Positions 24,549-30,978 of a DNA stretch of 32,472 nt are shown here, in pieces. The number at the start of each line of letters is the position of its first letter. Position 1 is the first letter of the stretch. The notes beneath the pieces are model-generated. The model did no database searches and had not been told where the DNA came from. It was given only the letters and a program-made list of their open reading frames with translations. The DNA is from Candidatus Martarchaeota archaeon (GTDB lineage Archaea; Micrarchaeota; Micrarchaeia; Micrarchaeales; CABMGC01): positions 1-32,472 of the forward strand of contig JAMCSX010000014.1 in NCBI GenBank assembly GCA_023379055.1, written 5' to 3'. A program made the translations under genes and the position numbers.

Positions 24549-25106
24549 TTATTTCTTGAGCTGCCGGGACCATTCAGACAAGGCAGTTATCAGTTCGGTT
24601 ATTTTCTCCTTTGTCATTGGATCAATAAGTTTTCCGTTTGCATCCAATTTTTCGTGCACTGACGGTATTATTACTTCCGGCCGGTTTATTGGATGTATAT
24701 TAAGGAATACAAATGCCTGCCTCAGATGGTATTGCGCTCTGGATCCTCCGAGCATTCCTCCTGAAGAGCTCATCAAAGCCACGGGCTTCCCCTCAAACGA
24801 ATTGTCCCCGTATGGCCTTGAGACCCAGTCTATTGCATTTTTAAGGTATCCTGGAATAGAGTAGTTATATTCAGGGGTAGATATGAGTATTGCATCGGCA
24901 TCCTTTATCTTTTTCTTGAACATTGATACGGATTCTGGCGGAGTAGCCTCATGGTCCTGGTTAAATAAGGGGATGTCCTTTATGTCAAATATCTCTATGA
25001 CGGAATCCTTAGGTGCAAGCTCTTTTGCGGCATTGAGTATCGCTTTGCTATACGAACCCTTCCTAAAGCTGCCACCAAATCCCAGTATCTTAATCGGTAC
25101 GGCCAT
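24549..25106 (-). CDS. NAD(P)H-dependent FMN reductase (flavodoxin-like)
   Basis: A 185-residue flavoprotein of the SsuE/ChrR/YieF family, reducing FMN, quinones or metal ions with NAD(P)H. The phosphate loop GGSFRKGSYSKAI sits near the N-terminus, and the flavin-contacting STPEYNYSIPGYLKNAIDWVSRP motif at about residues 75-97 is textbook. It is a monocistronic, cytosolic gene, convergent with dph6 and divergent from the aminotransferase. The physiological substrate cannot be told from sequence. Confidence 0.9.
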   Translation of the reverse strand: MAVPIKILGFGGSFRKGSYSKAILNAAKELAPKDSVIEIFDIKDIPLFNQDHEATPPESVSMFKKKIKDADAILISTPEYNYSIPGYLKNAIDWVSRPYGDNSFEGKPVALMSSSGGMLGGSRAQYHLRQAFVFLNIHPINRPEVIIPSVHEKLDANGKLIDPMTKEKITELITALSEWSRQLKK

Positions 25107-25128
25107 CAGTTACAATTGATAGAAGAAC

Positions 25129-25140
25129 AGAAATAAAAAG
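25129..25140 (+). promoter_or_regulatory. TATA-like stretch for the aminotransferase gene
   Basis: The AT-rich sequence gaaataaaaagc lies about 35 bases before the ATG at 25170; the box is weak. Confidence 0.3.
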
Positions 25141-25169
25141 CATTGTATAGCAATCATATTGATGGGTTA

Positions 25170-26369
25170 ATGAAATTTTCGCAAAGAAGTAGATTTGCCG
25201 GGAATGTGATAGAGGAGGAGGATGCATTTGCAGCAGATCTCGTAAGATCAGGCAAGCAGATAATAAAGCTGAATAGGGGGGACCCGGTTGCGTACTTTCC
25301 CACACCAAAATACATTGTAGATGCATATATCCGTGCACTAAAATCTAGCAAGACAGGGTACTCGTTTCATGCCGGAGTGCCAGAGCTTAGGGAAGCGATA
25401 GCACTGAGGCACAAGAAGCTTTACAATCTTGACGTAGGCGCAGAAAGCGTAGTAGTTACGCAGGGTGTGAGCGAAGCGATAATATTCGTCAATTCAATGC
25501 TGGTTGATACGGGAAACAGGGCAGTAATATCCAGGCCATACTATCCCCTTTATTTATCCGGACTACAGATAAACGGAGGCGCCCCGGTATTCGCAGATTA
25601 TAGAAATGGTGAAATAGACGTTGATCTGCTGCGGAGAAGGATAGGCAGGACGAAGGGGATAAAATACATGATATTTGCAAATCCCAGCAATCCAACAGGG
25701 TCGGTAATGGAAAGGAAAACACTTAAGGAGATAGTAGACCTGGCAAATGATCTGAACATTCTCATAATAAGCGATGAGATATACGATGAGATACTTTACA
25801 ATAATTCAGAATTTACCAGCATATCAGAAGTATCCGGCGGAATTCCAGCAGTAATATTTGGAGGCGCATCTAAGTGTTTTGATGCAACAGGATTTAGGAT
25901 AGGCTATGCATTAATTCCCGGCGAAGATGAATTGTCATTGGAGATTAAAAAGACCATTGCAGATTATGCAAAGATGAGGCTTTCATCCAATACTACTGCG
26001 CAGTATGCATTTGCAGACGCGATAAAAGATGAAAAGAACCATAGGATAGCAATAAGAGGCATGGTAAATGAAATCTCTGAGAGAATCAATTTTGCTTATG
26101 ATCTAATCAGGGAAAGCCGCCGTATGGATATATCTGAAAGGCCGAGGGGGGCATTCTATCTGTTTCCTAAGGTGGATATAAAAGGCATGGATTTTAAAAA
26201 CGATAGAGATATGATACGAAAACTGTTGGTAGAAGAGGGCGTACAGATAACCAGAGGTTCGGGATTTGGGGCGCAGGATAACATAAGAATCGTGTCGCTA
26301 CCCCCAAAAGACATATTAGAGCTCGCAATCAGAAAGATAGATAAATTCTTAGACAGACATTCTAGGTAA
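25170..26369 (+). CDS. class I PLP-dependent aminotransferase
   Basis: A 399-residue aminotransferase, probably acting on alanine, aspartate or aromatic amino acids. The PLP lysine is in GGASKCFDATGFRIGY, the ligand motif in FANPSNPTGSV, and the PLP Asp/Tyr segment in ILIISDEIYDEI. The C-terminal arginine region (GFGAQDNIRIVSL) is present. The N-terminal RGDPVAYFPTPKYI resembles the archaeal AlaT/AspC-like group. ATG at 25170 is preferred over the upstream 25143 start by family length. The stop codon ends at 26369, directly against tRNA-Val, so processing of any read-through transcript would release the tRNA. Confidence 0.9.
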   Translation: MKFSQRSRFAGNVIEEEDAFAADLVRSGKQIIKLNRGDPVAYFPTPKYIVDAYIRALKSSKTGYSFHAGVPELREAIALRHKKLYNLDVGAESVVVTQGVSEAIIFVNSMLVDTGNRAVISRPYYPLYLSGLQINGGAPVFADYRNGEIDVDLLRRRIGRTKGIKYMIFANPSNPTGSVMERKTLKEIVDLANDLNILIISDEIYDEILYNNSEFTSISEVSGGIPAVIFGGASKCFDATGFRIGYALIPGEDELSLEIKKTIADYAKMRLSSNTTAQYAFADAIKDEKNHRIAIRGMVNEISERINFAYDLIRESRRMDISERPRGAFYLFPKVDIKGMDFKNDRDMIRKLLVEEGVQITRGSGFGAQDNIRIVSLPPKDILELAIRKIDKFLDRHSR

Positions 26370-26440
26370 GGAGGCATCGTCTAATGGTAGGACAACACCC
26401 TTACACGGTGTGGGCCTGGGTTCGATTCCCTGTGCCTCCA
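26370..26440 (+). tRNA. tRNA-Val (anticodon TAC), integration site
   Basis: The acceptor GGAGGCA pairs with TGCCTCC, with discriminator A. The anticodon stem ACACC/GGTGT carries the loop CTTACAC (anticodon TAC). The T loop is TTCGATT, with one T:T mismatch in the stem. No CCA is encoded. Its last 12 bases are repeated at 28463-28474, marking the attachment core of an integrated element; the tRNA stays complete. Confidence 0.93.
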
Positions 26441-27159
26441 TCTACTTTTAACGTCGGAGAATGTGGTTTCAGATTTACGGAATTTATATCCTCTTTTAAC
26501 AAAACTTTAGTATAATAATTAAATAGGCTAAATAAGAAATACATACAGAATATTGAGAGAGTTGTAGTGAACATAATCATTACATGTCCAACTCCAAGAC
26601 CTATAGTTATTAAATCAACTAGTGAAAAGAGTATCCCAAAGATAAGTATTTGATAAATTGTTAGAACACGTTTTTTATATCTATGTAGTTGTGCTGCCAT
26701 TAGTCCTGCAAAAATACTTTCTGCTATTATTACTGCCATAGCAATATTTTGAAAAGCTGAAGTATCGAAACCTGTTAAAAATATTTTTGAACTGCCGTAA
26801 AGTATAGCTACAATAATAGCTGTTGCAGTACTCAAATATAATGCTAGACTCAGATGTACATTTATGCTTCTTTTTAACCTTTGGTCTTCATTTAAATTTT
26901 GTTTTTTAATAATTCCATTCCATTCAAGAAATCCTTTTAAAGCATCAAGTCCAGTCCAATTTATAAGTAAATAAAAAGCAAACCCAACTGCAATAATAAT
27001 AACGCTCTCAAATAAGCCGTTTGAAGTTTGAGTATATGCTGCTGCGTATATGCCACCACATATTACCACTGAACTAACAATCATTAAGGCAAAGACTTGC
27101 ATTATCTGGTCAAATTCTTTTTCTGTTTTTTCATCTAGAAAACTTTTTACTTTTGCCAT
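26401..27159 (-). CDS. polytopic membrane protein of the integrated element
   Basis: A 252-residue protein with about six hydrophobic segments (first near residues 20-42, IMQVFALMIVSSVVICGGIYAAAY; last near 195-217). It has a charged N-terminal head (KVKSFLDEKTEKEFD) and a basic loop NEDQRLKRSINVH near the middle. No family is recognised. The final 13 or so codons (GGTGNRTQAHTV) are read antisense through the 3' half of tRNA-Val, and the stop lies in its anticodon arm. In an excised circle this tail would be replaced by element sequence. It starts 4 bases after the 51-aa ORF. Codons are very AT-rich, unlike the host genes on both sides. Confidence 0.7.
   Translation of the reverse strand: MAKVKSFLDEKTEKEFDQIMQVFALMIVSSVVICGGIYAAAYTQTSNGLFESVIIIAVGFAFYLLINWTGLDALKGFLEWNGIIKKQNLNEDQRLKRSINVHLSLALYLSTATAIIVAILYGSSKIFLTGFDTSAFQNIAMAVIIAESIFAGLMAAQLHRYKKRVLTIYQILIFGILFSLVDLITIGLGVGHVMIMFTTTLSIFCMYFLFSLFNYYTKVLLKEDINSVNLKPHSPTLKVDGGTGNRTQAHTV
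26429..26440 (+). repeat. attachment core, tRNA side
   Basis: The sequence cctgtgcctcca, the tRNA-Val 3' end, is repeated exactly in direct orientation at 28463-28474. Confidence 0.75.
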
Positions 27160-27163
27160 AAAA

Positions 27164-27319
27164 TCACATATTAATTCCTAAAAATACGAATACATAGTAC
27201 ATGAATAGAATACTTACCAATCCCAATAAAGATATTTTTACTATAGTTATTATAAATGTATACATTGTTTCTATATCTTCTGAATTCTCTATTTCTATAT
27301 CTTCTGAATTCTCTACCAT
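27164..27319 (-). CDS. 51-aa single-helix membrane peptide of the element
   Basis: Missing from the ORF track because of its size. It starts MVENSEDIEIENSEDIETMY, an acidic head containing ENSEDIE twice, and continues with a hydrophobic helix (FIITIVKISLLGLVSILFMYYVFVFL) that spans the membrane once. ATG at 27319 is preceded by a purine-rich AGAGGAGAG about 12 bases upstream on the minus strand, a plausible ribosome binding site overlapping the end of the integrase gene. It sits between the integrase stop (3-base gap) and the polytopic protein start (4-base gap), so it is probably cotranscribed and may partner that protein. Confidence 0.6.
   Translation of the reverse strand: MVENSEDIEIENSEDIETMYTFIITIVKISLLGLVSILFMYYVFVFLGINM
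27268..27315. repeat. perfect 24-bp tandem duplication in the 51-aa gene
   Basis: The unit tttctatatcttctgaattc plus tcta occurs at 27268-27291 and 27292-27315. At 24 bases it adds exactly eight in-frame residues (the second ENSEDIE). Confidence 0.95.
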
Positions 27320-27322
27320 ATT

Positions 27323-28150
27323 TCATACAACTCTCCTCTTGAGCGCAATTACTTCACTCAACGCTGTCGTTTGCTCTATCGTTTCGTATAGCTTGTCCTT
27401 ATCCTTCGCCACGTATGTCATTGTGGTGTTTGGCGACTGGTGCCTAGCGAATCTGCTAGTCAAGATAAGATTGCCGTTACTTTGCTTCGCAAACTTCGTT
27501 ATTGCGTAATGCCTCAAGGAATGAGTAGATAATCTATGAAGTCTCCTAACCGTCCTTCCCTTGCTCTAAGGCTGGGCTGAATAAACATCAAGAAGCCCAG
27601 CCTTAGAGCAATATTCCCTAAACTTATTCCTTACGCCGTTCTTCTCAAGATAAAGCCCTTTCCTTGCAGTTTTGTAATCATTGGCATAGAAGATATAGCC
27701 TTGAGCCTTCTCTATCTCCTTCTGGTTGTCCTTGATGAATTCAAGCGTCTCGTTGAACAAGTCCATCGGCACTATCAAGCTATCTACTGCGCCGATGCCC
27801 TCCTTCTCGGTATTGATAAGCAACTCTCGGCTCTCAAGGTTAAGGTCTTTGATATTCAGCTTGACTGCTTCCCCTATCCTAAGCCCAAGCGTGCTTTGGT
27901 ATAGGAACAGAAGCCTGAACTTCTCATCATTGACAACCTTGAAGAAAGCCGTAATCTCGCTGTCCTTGAAGCACTTCGATATGTTTCCGTATTTCGCTTT
28001 GCGCCGTTTGCCTATGAACCTCTTAACGAAATGCGTGGCTATAACTCGCTGAAGCTCCTCTATCTTATGCTTGGATAATCTACCTAGCAGGTCATTCTCT
28101 AGCCTATCCTCAAGCTCTTGGAGTTCTTGGATAGTCTTAGTGTCCATCAT
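27323..28150 (-). pseudogene. int: tyrosine recombinase (integrase) with one in-frame TAG
   Basis: Read through the TAG at 27566-27568, the frame gives 275 positions of a typical archaeal Xer/SSV-like integrase. Catalytic residues are visible: Arg in STLGLRIGEAVKL before the stop, then after it HRLSTHSLRHYAITKF (HxxR), RFARHQSPNTTMTY with the second His and the nucleophilic Tyr. The two ORF-track entries (27566-28363 and 27323-27517) are the halves of this one gene in the same frame. The start is taken at ATG 28150 (MMDTKTIQELQEL), where the protein-like sequence begins; the extra N-terminal 71 codons of the ORF track look non-coding. The stop codon lies within a perfect 18-bp inverted repeat. 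Confidence 0.85.
27561..27611. repeat. perfect 18-bp inverted repeat inside the integrase gene
   Basis: The left arm ttgctctaaggctgggct (27561-27578) and right arm agcccagccttagagcaa (27594-27611) are exact reverse complements around a 15-base spacer. The arm contains the integrase TAG. Confidence 0.97.
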
Positions 28151-28347
28151 GTAGATACCCCTAAGGAGCTTCCAATCTGATGGAAGCTGGTAGAATTGAG
28201 ATGTGGTTTCACTTTCGTGTAGTAATTCCCGTCGCTTCCGTAAATCTTGGTCTTGTTGTACTTCATGCCCTTCCTGCTTATCCCTGCGGTAGGGTATATC
28301 GCCCTTATCCTGACTATGCTCTCGGTCGTTGCTAAGCTCGGCGTCAT
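28147..28347 (-). CDS. 66-aa ORF upstream of the integrase
   Basis: Starts MTPSLATTESIVRIRAIY, has a basic, Tyr-rich middle (RKGMKYNKTKIYGSDGNYY) and ends SLGVST. Its TGA overlaps the integrase ATG in the ATGA arrangement typical of coupled genes. Between the two overlapping frames here, this one looks more protein-like than the N-terminal extension of the integrase ORF. It may be a small DNA-binding or regulatory protein, but no motif proves it. Confidence 0.4.
   Translation of the reverse strand: MTPSLATTESIVRIRAIYPTAGISRKGMKYNKTKIYGSDGNYYTKVKPHLNSTSFHQIGSSLGVST
28167..28188. repeat. 8-bp hairpin near the integrase start
   Basis: The arms agcttcca and tggaagct pair perfectly around a 6-base loop, just upstream of the integrase start codon. 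Confidence 0.6.
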
Positions 28348-28419
28348 AAGCTAGCACCCCCAAGCCGATAGCCCTATCGGCTCTATTAGCCCTCCGAAGC
28401 TGGTGGCTGGTAGAATTGA
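28186..28419. repeat. 14-bp direct repeat pair near the element's right end
   Basis: The sequence gctggtagaattga occurs at 28186-28199 and again at 28406-28419. A hairpin gccgata/tatcggc lies between them (28364-28381). Such repeats close to an attachment site can be integrase arm sites or origin iterons; that role is inferred. Confidence 0.7.
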
Positions 28420-28462
28420 ATGCTGGAAGGCTTGGTATAGTAAGATTAACTGGTTTCTAATG

Positions 28463-28474
28463 CCTGTGCCTCCA
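28463..28474 (+). repeat. attachment core, distal copy
   Basis: The sequence cctgtgcctcca repeats the 3' end of tRNA-Val and marks the far boundary of the integrated element. Confidence 0.75.
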
Positions 28475-28495
28475 CGCATCCGCCCAATAGTCGCA

Positions 28496-28505
28496 TTTTA
28501 TAAAT
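28496..28505 (+). promoter_or_regulatory. TATA-like box for the cold-shock gene
   Basis: The sequence ttttataaat lies about 35 bases before ATG 28536 and too close to ATG 28512. Confidence 0.4.
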
Positions 28506-28535
28506 TATTCGATGCAAAAAAGGTATGGTAATGGA

Positions 28536-28727
28536 ATGAAAGGAAAAGTAAAAATGGTGAACCCGCAACGTGGATTCGGATTCATAACTGGCGAAGATGG
28601 AAAGGATACTTATTTCCATAGCTCTGCGGTTCAGGGCGGCGTGCAGCTTGCCGTGGGAGACAGCGTAGAGTATGAAGTAGAGGAAGGAGACCGCGGAACG
28701 CGTGCAAAGAACGTAAGAAAGGTATAG
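28536..28727 (+). CDS. cspA: cold-shock domain protein (CspA-like)
   Basis: A 63-residue single-stranded nucleic acid binder with the five-stranded OB fold. RNP1 is in GFGFITG and RNP2 in DTYFHSSAV; the opening MKGKVKMVNPQRGFGF matches bacterial CspA closely. It likely melts RNA structure or acts as an RNA chaperone. ATG at 28536 matches the family N-terminus; the ORF track adds eight unlikely residues. In the uninterrupted chromosome it would lie just downstream of tRNA-Val, since the 2-kb element ends 61 bases before it. Cold-shock proteins are patchy in archaea, so acquisition from bacteria is possible. Confidence 0.9.
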   Translation: MKGKVKMVNPQRGFGFITGEDGKDTYFHSSAVQGGVQLAVGDSVEYEVEEGDRGTRAKNVRKV

Positions 28728-28953
28728 GCGCATCTTCGGCGGCGGAATGCAAGGACATGAAAAGGGACAGGACTGCATACACCGCATAACCGTGCATGAA
28801 CTGGTAATTTGACATTTTGCCTAGCTTTGCGGTGTCCAGTTTTTAGGCAAGTGCGTCTTGGTTCTGAAGTCTGGCCTGACTTTCATAAATCTAGACAATG
28901 GCCAGATTCTTGATGTATGGGGGCTAAAGCAAGGCAGGCTTCATTAAACAGGA
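28728..28953. other. intergenic stretch without a convincing gene
   Basis: Convergent space between the cold-shock gene and atpD. It holds a spaced inverted repeat tctggcc...ggccaga (about 28870-28912) but no ORF or RNA gene I can support. Confidence 0.4.
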
Positions 28954-29586
28954 TCACGAGATTCTTGCCTCTGCGGCAGCAAGCTTCTTCTTTACGTGCT
29001 TGAGGGCAGAGAACATGTCCCTGTCTATCTCCTCCAGCCTCATGCGTATGTACTTCGACTGGCTCGCCATCCCAGGGATGACGCGGTAATCAAGGGCATT
29101 GACCCTTCTCTTTGTCTTGTCTATTTCGAGTACTAGCCTCTTTAGGCCCTGCTCACGCTGCGCAACGTCGATTATTGAACTGGTAACGCGTATGAACGAG
29201 TCGTTTATGTCGTCAACAGCAAGGCTTCCGGGTAGCAGCGAATATGGCATGCCGGACTTCTGCGCTGCCCTGTTTATCTCGGGAATCCTCACACCCATGA
29301 TGTTCTTTATCCTTATGCGCACCGGCTCTGCCTCCTTCATGTGCATTGCGATATCCTCAAGTTCGAAGTTTCCAACGTATGTTGATGCTATCGTAACTGA
29401 CTTGTAGGACTGCTGTATCAGTGCGTTTAACGCGTACCTGCTCTCCTTCGACTGCTTCAACAACTTCAGGAACTCTATTACCAGCACCTCCCTCTTCCTC
29501 TTGAGTATGCCGTAGCCCTTCCTTGCCACAGCTATCCTTCTCTTCAGGTTTATGAGGTTGAGCCTTGTCGGATTTATGTTCGCCAT
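28954..29586 (-). CDS. atpD: A-type ATP synthase subunit D
   Basis: A 210-residue central-stalk subunit that links rotation of the membrane ring to the catalytic A3B3 head. The long coiled-coil N-terminus (NPTRLNLINLKRRIAVARKGYGILKRKREVL) and C-terminal helix (VNALDYRVIPGMASQSKYIRMRLEEIDRD) are characteristic of V/A-type subunit D. The ATG overlaps the atpB stop by one base (TAATG), so the genes are translated together. It is the last gene in the A-B-D order common in archaea. Confidence 0.96.
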   Translation of the reverse strand: MANINPTRLNLINLKRRIAVARKGYGILKRKREVLVIEFLKLLKQSKESRYALNALIQQSYKSVTIASTYVGNFELEDIAMHMKEAEPVRIRIKNIMGVRIPEINRAAQKSGMPYSLLPGSLAVDDINDSFIRVTSSIIDVAQREQGLKRLVLEIDKTKRRVNALDYRVIPGMASQSKYIRMRLEEIDRDMFSALKHVKKKLAAAEARIS

Positions 29587-30974
29587 TATTTCGCCGGCTT
29601 CTTCTTGTAGTACTTCGCTATGTACTCCTTCTTTACCCTTGTAAGCTCGCCTTCGGGTATGTCGGACAGGAGATCCCAGCCGATCTGCAGCGTCTCCTCT
29701 ATGCTTCTGCGTTCATAGAACCCCTGCTTAAGGAACCTGCTCTCGAAGTCCTCGCCGAACTTCAGGTACCTCCTGTCGCTCTCGCTCAGTGCCTCAGCAC
29801 CAACTATTGCGCTGAGGTTCTTTGCGTCCTGCGCCTTTGCATAGAGCCCGTAGAGCTGGTCTGCAACTCCCCTGTGATCCTCCCTCGTCTTTCCTCCGCC
29901 TATGCCATTGTTCATGAGCCTTGAAAGCGAGCCTATTGGTTGTATTGCGGGATACATGCCCTTGTTGACAAGATCCCTGCTCAGGAATATCTGGCCTTCG
30001 GTTATATATCCGGTAAGGTCGGGGATTGGATGCGTTACGTCATCGCTCGGCATTGTAACCACGTCTAGCTGCGTTATGCTTCCTTTTTTTCCCTTTATTA
30101 TCCCTGCGCGCTCGTACAGGCTTGCAAGGTCAGTATACATATATCCAGGATATCCCCTTCGTCCGGGAACCTCCTCCCTTGCGCTTGACAGCTCCCTCAG
30201 CGCCTCGGCATAATTGGTCATGTCTGTCAGTATGACCAGCACATGCATTCCCTTCTCATAGGCGAGGAACTCTGCGGTCGTAAGCGCAAGCCTTGGGGTT
30301 ATGATCCTCTCTATGCTTGGATCGTCTGCCAGGTTGATGAATGCAACAGACCTCTTCAGAGCGCCTGTCTTCCTGAACTCGCTCACAAAATAGCTGTAGT
30401 CGTCGTATGTTATGCCTATGCCTGCAAAGACCACAGCAAAGCTCTCGTTTGAGCCCTTGACGTTTGCCTGCCTAGTCACTTGGGCAACAAGCTGGTTGTG
30501 CGGAAGCCCTGACGCAGAGAATATAGGAAGCTTCTGGCCCCTCACTAGCGTGTCAAGCCCGTCTATTGCAGATATGCCGGTCTCTATGAAGTCGCTCGGG
30601 TAGGATCGCGCTACCGGATTTATCGGGGCGCCGTTTATGTCCCTCTTTTCATCTGCAGCTATTCCCGCGCCAGAATCCCTTGGTCTCCCCTGGCCGTCAA
30701 ATACCCTTCCAAGCATGTCCTCGCTGACACCGACGCTGAAGGTCTCGCCAAGGAAGCTTACGGATGTCTTGTCGATGTTTATCCCGTCCGTAGGGCCGAA
30801 GACCTGGACAACAGCATTCTTGTCGCTCGTATCGAGCACCTGCCCAAGCCTCTCCTCGCCGCTCTGCAGCTTTATCTTGACTATCTCGTTGTACTGTGCG
30901 TTTCTTACCTTACCGACAACCACAAGCGGACCCGCAACGTTCTCTATTGTTTTGTATTCTATCTCGAATTTCAT
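29586..30974 (-). CDS. atpB: A-type ATP synthase subunit B
   Basis: The 462-residue non-catalytic nucleotide-binding subunit of the A3B3 head at the inner membrane face. Family stretches include [32 protein letters not shown], which replaces the P-loop found in subunit A, and [44 protein letters not shown] and [32 protein letters not shown] are strongly conserved. Length is normal. It starts 4 bases after atpA and overlaps atpD by one base. Confidence 0.97.
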   Translation of the reverse strand: MKFEIEYKTIENVAGPLVVVGKVRNAQYNEIVKIKLQSGEERLGQVLDTSDKNAVVQVFGPTDGINIDKTSVSFLGETFSVGVSEDMLGRVFDGQGRPRDSGAGIAADEKRDINGAPINPVARSYPSDFIETGISAIDGLDTLVRGQKLPIFSASGLPHNQLVAQVTRQANVKGSNESFAVVFAGIGITYDDYSYFVSEFRKTGALKRSVAFINLADDPSIERIITPRLALTTAEFLAYEKGMHVLVILTDMTNYAEALRELSSAREEVPGRRGYPGYMYTDLASLYERAGIIKGKKGSITQLDVVTMPSDDVTHPIPDLTGYITEGQIFLSRDLVNKGMYPAIQPIGSLSRLMNNGIGGGKTREDHRGVADQLYGLYAKAQDAKNLSAIVGAEALSESDRRYLKFGEDFESRFLKQGFYERRSIEETLQIGWDLLSDIPEGELTRVKKEYIAKYYKKKPAK

Positions 30975-30978
30975 ATTA

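Larger units (their letters stand above)
26441..28474 (-). mobile_element. 2.03-kb integrated element in tRNA-Val
   Basis: Bounded by the 12-bp direct repeat of the tRNA 3' end. It contains a tyrosine integrase (broken), a 66-aa ORF, a 51-aa membrane peptide and a polytopic membrane protein, all on the minus strand and separated by 4 bases or less. No replication gene is seen. The left part (to about 27325) is strongly AT-rich, the integrase part much less so. The layout resembles a miniature integrative element or a deletion relic of a plasmid or virus. Confidence 0.75.

Noticed and set aside
27566-27568. TAG read as pyrrolysine
   Set aside because: No pyl genes are in the window, the stop lies in a palindrome outside any catalytic motif, and ordinary mutation explains it. 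I cannot exclude it without the whole genome.
28151-28363. N-terminal 71-codon extension of the integrase ORF
   Set aside because: The sequence is rich in Asp, Gln, Arg and His without hydrophobic spacing, and an overlapping frame (66-aa ORF) looks more like protein. The family-typical integrase begins at ATG 28150.
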